Origin: a virus
IMG/VR virus record: IMGVR_UViG_3300033143_004261
Coordinates: 1 to 26,332 of that record
DNA length: 26,332 nucleotides
Strand: one strand, 5' to 3'
The position numbers and the translations under genes are program-made. Of the stretch, positions 21,678 to 26,332 are shown piece by piece. Every line of letters starts with the position of its first letter. Position 1 is the stretch's first letter. The notes under the pieces were generated by a model that was not told where the DNA came from, made no database searches, and worked only from the letters and a program-made list of their open reading frames with translations.

Positions 21678-21860
21678 ATGGAAGATCACGGGCTTACGTT
21701 CGAAGATCTGTCAAAAATGACACGCTCACAAAAGCGTTTTCTTTATGTGACAAAAGCCGAACGTATATCCGACGAACACGAAGAACTCAAAAAAATTGAA
21801 CAAGAACGAAAAAAGAGTTCCCCCAAAAGGTCAAGAAAACCACTTAGAAGGCCAAGATAA
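21678..21860 (+). CDS. Tail assembly chaperone, second frame (T-like extension)
   Basis: 60 residues counted from ATG 21678, very basic at the end (KKSSPKRSRKPLRRPR). No ribosome site precedes that ATG. The frame is open without stop from 21603 and lies in the -1 frame relative to the gene before it. The expected product is therefore a fusion made by -1 ribosomal frameshifting between 21603 and 21669, as in lambda GT. I see no perfect X-XXY-YYZ heptamer in that interval, so the exact slip site is open; reinitiation after the upstream stop is the alternative. The stop TAA overlaps a possible ATG of the tape measure. Confidence 0.65.
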   Translation: MEDHGLTFEDLSKMTRSQKRFLYVTKAERISDEHEELKKIEQERKKSSPKRSRKPLRRPR

Positions 21861-24040
21861 TGCCAGCAGGAGGATTGATGATGGGTAGGGCCGCAGGAGG
21901 CGGCCGTGGTGCGCATATTTATTTTTTAGCAGCGCTCATCGATGGTGTTACACCAAGTCTGGCTGCAATGGGCAAGAATTTTCAAGCATTCGAAAGAACT
22001 ATGATTGGTCGTTCTGCTTATATACACGCAGCACTGACTGGTGTAAGTAAAGCATTGCAGGCTGGCGAAGCTCTTGCTATGGCAACAGTTGCTGCTGTTG
22101 CTATACTTGGTGCGGGTTATGCAATGGCAGCATCACAAACAGCTTCTTTTGAGAAACAACTTATAAATATGCATTCGATTATGGTTGGTTCTGGTGGAAC
22201 CATTGATCAAATGTGGAATATGGGTGAGGTTGCCGTTGGACTCTCTATGAAGTTCAATAAAAGTGCCGACGAGATAGCAGGTGGTCTTTATCACTTGGCG
22301 TCTGCTGGTTTAACTTATGAACAAATTCTTCAAGTTATTCAACCTACTCTTGAACTCGCTGTTGCTACTCAGGGTGATTATGTTAAGATTGCTAAGGACG
22401 TTGTTCAAGTTATCAAAGGTTTCAACATGGAGATGACCGATGCTAATCACGTTGCTGACGTAATGGCATGGACCATTCAGCATTCGCTTGTTACTTGGGA
22501 TAAGCTTGGTGAGGGTATCAAGTTTGCTATGCCTTGGTTCACAGCTGCTGGGTTAACATTTGAAGAACTTTCTGCTGCTGTGGGTTTACTCACCGACCGC
22601 GCTCTCGAAGCAGGGATTGGGGGCAGAGGTTTAAGACAGTCTTTGGCTATGTTAATTCGTTCTGTAGTCGAAGACAAGAAGAAGTTCGATGAACTTGGGA
22701 TTTCTGTTGTTGATGCCACTGGGAATATCAAACCACTCCTTGATATTCTTAAACAATTCAAGGCGGCATTTCCGGAGATGAATGTTGAAGCTATATCCGT
22801 ACTTATGGATACATTGGGCATTCGTGGTGCTACTGCTTTCTCGCACATGGTTTCAGGCATCGATGAGTATGAGAGAAAATTGCAAGGCGTACAGACTGCT
22901 GTTGGTACTACAACTGAAATTGCTACCGAACAGATGAAGTCGGCCGCTGCACAGATGACAATTCTCAAGAATGAACTTCTCGCACCATTTAAAACCCAAA
23001 AATTTGCTGATCAGATTGGTATACTTATAGAACGAATCGCGCCACTTATAAGAGAAATAACACCAATGGTTGCAGCCTTCATTTTTCAGGCAGGAAAAAT
23101 GCTCGACGTTTTTCTTGGCGGTGCTGCTCCTTGGATGAACACTTTTAAAGTCATGCTTACAATGGTGCGCTCATTCGTTTCGATCTTGATGGCTGGCAAT
23201 GGTGCAATGTTTAAATTTGCACACTTGATGCTTCTTGTAACAAAAGTTGGTCGTCTTAACAATGCTGTGATGGGTCTTTCAGCATTTTATATGAATGCTG
23301 AAACATTAGCACTCTTAGATCAAGAAAAAGTGCGACTCAAGAATCTAGCACTCAAATACAAAGACAATGTAACATCACAGGCTGCCGTTGGTATTCGTCA
23401 GGAAGCAATAACTTCTGAAATAATGCTGGCCCAGGCACAAAGAACACGGGCAATCGCACAAGCTGGCTTGAATATGGCAATGTCTCTCGGCGTAGCAGCA
23501 TTGTGGGCATATGCCGAAGGCGAAAGAGTAATCGGGACTGCGATTGCATTTGTAACCGCAGCAGTAGCCGCATATACAGTTGTGATGGCTATTAACAATG
23601 CAATGAAGACGGGTCTGCATCCACTTGCTGCTGTAGCTATAGGGGGTGTTGTGGCTGCCTCAATATTCGGCCTCCTTTCATACGTAGGTGCTGGAATGGC
23701 ACGTGAGCGCGAAAAAATGGATGTGGAAATGGCCGAAATGGAAGCATCGATGGCTCAGTCAAAAGCTGCTGCCGCGTCAACACAAGTTGGTGGTGGATTA
23801 GGTGGTGGCGGCTCTCTTGCATCGTCGCAGATGGCACAAGATGGTGGTTATGTTGAGCGTGAAGGGTTTGCTTACATACACAAGGGTGAGACTGTTATTC
23901 CCGAAGATGGCGGAGCTGGGATTTATGTTAGTATCGATCTCAGAAATAGCGTTGTCACAAACGATGCCGCCAAAACATTGGCGAAAGAAGTCAAGAGGCA
24001 ATTCACAAATGAACTGCGAAGTATTAGGAGATTGAGGTGA
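21860..24040 (+). CDS. Tail tape measure protein, TP901 family
   Basis: 726 residues if started at ATG 21860. ATG 21881 is well placed seven bases after AGGAGG (21868-21873) and may be the real start. Residues about 95-345 match the TP901-type core: SFEKQLINMHSIMVGSGGT, SADEIAGGLYHLASAGLTYE, ADVMAWTIQHSLVTWDKLGE, GLTDRALEAG-like 'VGLLTDRALEAGIGGRGLRQ', then VLMDTLGIRGATAFSHMVSG. Residues about 535-615 hold hydrophobic, Ala-rich segments that could insert in the host membrane during DNA entry. The end, GGYVEREGFAYIHKGETVIP, is a common tape-measure terminus. By the usual 0.15 nm per residue rule the tail would be about 110 nm long, which is an estimate from length only. It is rather short and has no visible peptidase domain. 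Confidence 0.9.
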   Translation: MPAGGLMMGRAAGGGRGAHIYFLAALIDGVTPSLAAMGKNFQAFERTMIGRSAYIHAALTGVSKALQAGEALAMATVAAVAILGAGYAMAASQTASFEKQLINMHSIMVGSGGTIDQMWNMGEVAVGLSMKFNKSADEIAGGLYHLASAGLTYEQILQVIQPTLELAVATQGDYVKIAKDVVQVIKGFNMEMTDANHVADVMAWTIQHSLVTWDKLGEGIKFAMPWFTAAGLTFEELSAAVGLLTDRALEAGIGGRGLRQSLAMLIRSVVEDKKKFDELGISVVDATGNIKPLLDILKQFKAAFPEMNVEAISVLMDTLGIRGATAFSHMVSGIDEYERKLQGVQTAVGTTTEIATEQMKSAAAQMTILKNELLAPFKTQKFADQIGILIERIAPLIREITPMVAAFIFQAGKMLDVFLGGAAPWMNTFKVMLTMVRSFVSILMAGNGAMFKFAHLMLLVTKVGRLNNAVMGLSAFYMNAETLALLDQEKVRLKNLALKYKDNVTSQAAVGIRQEAITSEIMLAQAQRTRAIAQAGLNMAMSLGVAALWAYAEGERVIGTAIAFVTAAVAAYTVVMAINNAMKTGLHPLAAVAIGGVVAASIFGLLSYVGAGMAREREKMDVEMAEMEASMAQSKAAAASTQVGGGLGGGGSLASSQMAQDGGYVEREGFAYIHKGETVIPEDGGAGIYVSIDLRNSVVTNDAAKTLAKEVKRQFTNELRSIRRLR

Positions 24041-24044
24041 GCAT

Positions 24045-26332
24045 ATGGCTGTTGATTTTGAATTTAAGACAGTAAGCGATTTTAATAGTGGCGTATATAA
24101 TAATATGATAACCGCTGGCGAGTATCTCAAGGCACCCTATGCAGATATTTTGGCAAATGAACTCGATGGAACGCCCACTCTTAGACACTGGTTCACAAGT
24201 GCTGTCTATTACGATTATTGGTGGTTAGAAGTTTTTCAGGATGTTGGCAAAAATGCTGTTGTTGCCCAAACATTCACAAACAATGCATTGACACCATGGA
24301 GTTCGATAAATTATATAAGAAAAGTACGCGTTTGGCCATCTTACATTTCATATGGAGGCGGCATTCCCAAAATGCGATGTCACTTATACACAACTCTCAA
24401 TTATTACGGTCAAATTGTACCGGATCAAAAAATAATGTCGAGCGATCCAGTTTCCGTTCCTATTGGGACAACTGTCTTGGAATTTGACTTCAATGAGCGA
24501 TTATTTCTTCAAAATATTCCCACTAATATCTATGCTCTTGTATTTGAATGGTATGAAGCTGGTTGGGCCCGTTGTCGATTCAATTCATATCTTAGTGGCA
24601 CCTCGTATCCTTATGGTGGTTCATTGCATACATCTATTGGTGATTTCTGGCAAGAAGGGGATCCACACAGTGTGTGGACATCAACACCTTGGGATGACTT
24701 TAAATTTGAGATTCTTGGCGAAGATATGATAGAATACAGCGAATGGACGAGCCCCGAAATTCATAAATTTGCTTCTGGCGTGGATGAAATTGAACTCGAT
24801 GTATATCATGAAAATGTTGCAACGCCGAACTATATTTCCTATGTTCAGCTTCTCGACCCTACGACCCTTGCAGTATTGGCAACTTATACAACTCCAATTA
24901 CTACAGAATCCAAAGTTCTGGTTCCATCTGATTTTTCGCCGAGTTTGACTTTAATCAATCAACGCTTCAAACTTAAGATTCAACAGCGTGCTCAAAATCC
25001 AATTAGATTCTTTGGAACTGATGAAATAATTATTCGTGGTGCTGATTGGGACCAACGTATAACAACCACAGACGAATTTGGCATTTTCAATGGTGCTCTC
25101 TGGACAGATAATAGTGTCATTGATTATGATAGCAATCCTTTAAGGCTGGACTCAGGTTATGGCGGTTTCGATAGTTTTGCTCCATACTGGGGTTCGTGGA
25201 GTGATTTGCAAACACACACACCAATTACGATGAATAGTGCTTTTGTGGGAGAGACACCTTTTGTTGCTGTGAATCAATATCAAGCTCAGGTAATTGATGT
25301 ATTTACTTTGGATATCCCCGAGGATTATACATGGTATTATATCTATGGTATACAGATTTATATTCGAGATTTTGTAAATATTGCTCCTCCTGTACCATTA
25401 AAAGTTGGTCTTTATCGAGTCCTTCCTACTATTTTGCCATTGGATACCGGATTGGATCCCACCCACTTGATTGCTGAAGGTACCACTTTTTGCTATAATC
25501 AGTTTACACCAGAGGGATTTATACTTAATAAGATGGTTTATCTTCAAAAAGGAGAGCAGCTTGTAATAGTTGTCAGTCCTGTACAACCAATCAACTTTAG
25601 TCAAGGTGTTAATATAGGAGTGAGTACAGGAGATACTTTTCCAGGACAGCGTTACGATGGCAGGGATTTTACTGGTTGGGATCCTCAAGTTGGTGATATG
25701 TGGTTCAAATTATGTGGTGAGAGAATTCACAGTTCACTTCAGCAGCTTCTCCCAGAATTGGAACTTCCAGGTGGTTACGTAATCGATCATGTTGAATATG
25801 ATGTAGCAAGAGCGGGTTCATTTACCGATGGCGGTGGGAATACGATTGTTAGAAGTATTAGGGACAATCAAGTTTCAGACAAAGATAAGGGCGTCCTTGT
25901 TGCTCGCTATTTCCCTAGCAGTACCGCTCCTGAAATATTAACGAATGGAACCCATAGTTTCACACTTGAGACATTCCCCGAACACATTGATACATTCCAA
26001 AGAGATACAAATTGGCAATACTGGGTTAGAACAGCAAATCATGTAACTGTATGGGGTAGTGGCGACACAAATAATGAGTTCGGCCCAGCCGTTGATGAAT
26101 TCAGAGCGTATTGGAGATTCGAAGCGCCACAAGTTTCATCCGTAACGATTTCGGAAGGAGAGATTGATGTAAAAAAGAATACAGTCCCGCATTTCCTTTT
26201 CACAAAAGCTATGAATCAAGCAAGTGTGGAGGCCGAATTTAGTATCACCCCACCGATTGCAGGGACTTTCCAATGGGATGACGATTTTAATTTAAAGTAC
26301 ATATTAACGCCGGGAACGTATTTTCTACCAAC
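24045..26332 (+). CDS. Large multidomain tail-tip or fibre protein (3' end beyond window)
   Basis: An open frame from ATG 24045 to the window end, about 762 codons without a stop; GAGGTGAG lies just upstream. The N-terminus (FEFKTVSDFNSGVYNNMITA) resembles the start motif of the proteins at 11635 and 14249 (KADFDEGIYIDTMSEEIPG). A domain at about 24735-25035 (YISYVQLLDPTTLAVLATYT, TPITTESKVLVPSDFS) is related to their second beta domain. Further beta domains follow (WYYIYGIQIYIRDF ... 'DMWFKLCGERIH'). The visible end, PHFLFTKAMNQASVEAEF, with 'G-F-W' and 'ILTPGTYFL', is a bacterial Ig-like (Big_5/SbsA type) domain. Directly after the tape measure one expects the distal tail or baseplate, so this is probably a tail-tip or adhesion protein. 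No catalytic motif is seen. Confidence 0.72.
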   Translation, partial: MAVDFEFKTVSDFNSGVYNNMITAGEYLKAPYADILANELDGTPTLRHWFTSAVYYDYWWLEVFQDVGKNAVVAQTFTNNALTPWSSINYIRKVRVWPSYISYGGGIPKMRCHLYTTLNYYGQIVPDQKIMSSDPVSVPIGTTVLEFDFNERLFLQNIPTNIYALVFEWYEAGWARCRFNSYLSGTSYPYGGSLHTSIGDFWQEGDPHSVWTSTPWDDFKFEILGEDMIEYSEWTSPEIHKFASGVDEIELDVYHENVATPNYISYVQLLDPTTLAVLATYTTPITTESKVLVPSDFSPSLTLINQRFKLKIQQRAQNPIRFFGTDEIIIRGADWDQRITTTDEFGIFNGALWTDNSVIDYDSNPLRLDSGYGGFDSFAPYWGSWSDLQTHTPITMNSAFVGETPFVAVNQYQAQVIDVFTLDIPEDYTWYYIYGIQIYIRDFVNIAPPVPLKVGLYRVLPTILPLDTGLDPTHLIAEGTTFCYNQFTPEGFILNKMVYLQKGEQLVIVVSPVQPINFSQGVNIGVSTGDTFPGQRYDGRDFTGWDPQVGDMWFKLCGERIHSSLQQLLPELELPGGYVIDHVEYDVARAGSFTDGGGNTIVRSIRDNQVSDKDKGVLVARYFPSSTAPEILTNGTHSFTLETFPEHIDTFQRDTNWQYWVRTANHVTVWGSGDTNNEFGPAVDEFRAYWRFEAPQVSSVTISEGEIDVKKNTVPHFLFTKAMNQASVEAEFSITPPIAGTFQWDDDFNLKYILTPGTYFLP

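Noticed and set aside
22477-22968. 163-residue minus-strand open frame inside the tape measure gene
   Set aside because: Opposite a well-supported gene, no start signal, Ser/Pro-rich shadow composition.
1-26332. CRISPR array, tRNA genes, insertion sequence or integrase/attachment site
   Set aside because: No regular spaced repeats, cloverleaf sequences, transposase motifs or integrase genes were seen on either strand.

Overview
The window is one contiguous late (virion-building) region of a tailed double-stranded DNA virus of the HK97-fold class, most likely with a long non-contractile tail (siphovirus-like). It holds a large terminase, portal, prohead protease with scaffold, major capsid protein, neck genes, tail tube proteins, a tail-chaperone pair, a tape measure and the start of a large tail-tip or fibre gene, and no sheath gene. 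Every gene I can support is on the + strand, packed with 0-30 base gaps or 1-29 base overlaps. Stops are TAA, TAG and TGA, so the code is standard. Ribosome sites are strong and often extended (GGAGGTGAT type). The two hairpin-plus-T-run terminators look bacterial, so a bacterial host is slightly favoured, but an archaeal host is not excluded. No integrase, replication, lysin, tRNA or CRISPR is present, and both end genes run off the window.

Layout. 1-5765: terminase C-terminus, a small unknown protein, portal, a protein with two protease-like domains fused to a scaffold that has its own internal start, a putative decoration protein, the major capsid protein and a strong terminator. 5766-8192: a short leader with competing hairpins, three beta-rich accessory proteins, a 38-residue zinc-ribbon microprotein and a 28-residue remnant of a lectin-like domain. 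8179-11448: an array of concanavalin A/LamG-like proteins alternating with about 80-residue acidic, tryptophan-containing proteins. 11462-16063: a duplicated two-gene unit (small MNEQEF protein plus a large multidomain protein ending in a tail-terminator-like domain). The second copy carries the same roughly 150-residue module in both of its genes. 16081-16800: a coiled-coil/membrane protein and a membrane protein, a possible holin pair. 16801-19560: head-tail adaptor with an extra beta domain, and neck proteins. 19587-21210: two tail-tube-like genes, the first frameshifted, then a terminator. 21247-24040: tail assembly chaperone pair and TP901-type tape measure. 24045-end: large multidomain protein.

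The core genes make a capsid and tail in the usual order. The unusual part is about 10 kb of duplicated, shuffled beta-sandwich modules placed between the capsid gene and the neck genes, with some of the same kinds of domain added to core proteins (adaptor, first tube protein, tail-terminator-like proteins). I infer that the virion carries many surface adhesins and that this block diversifies by recombination. Terminators directly after the major capsid gene and after the second tube gene probably help set protein ratios. All functional calls come from reading motifs by eye; no database search was run.
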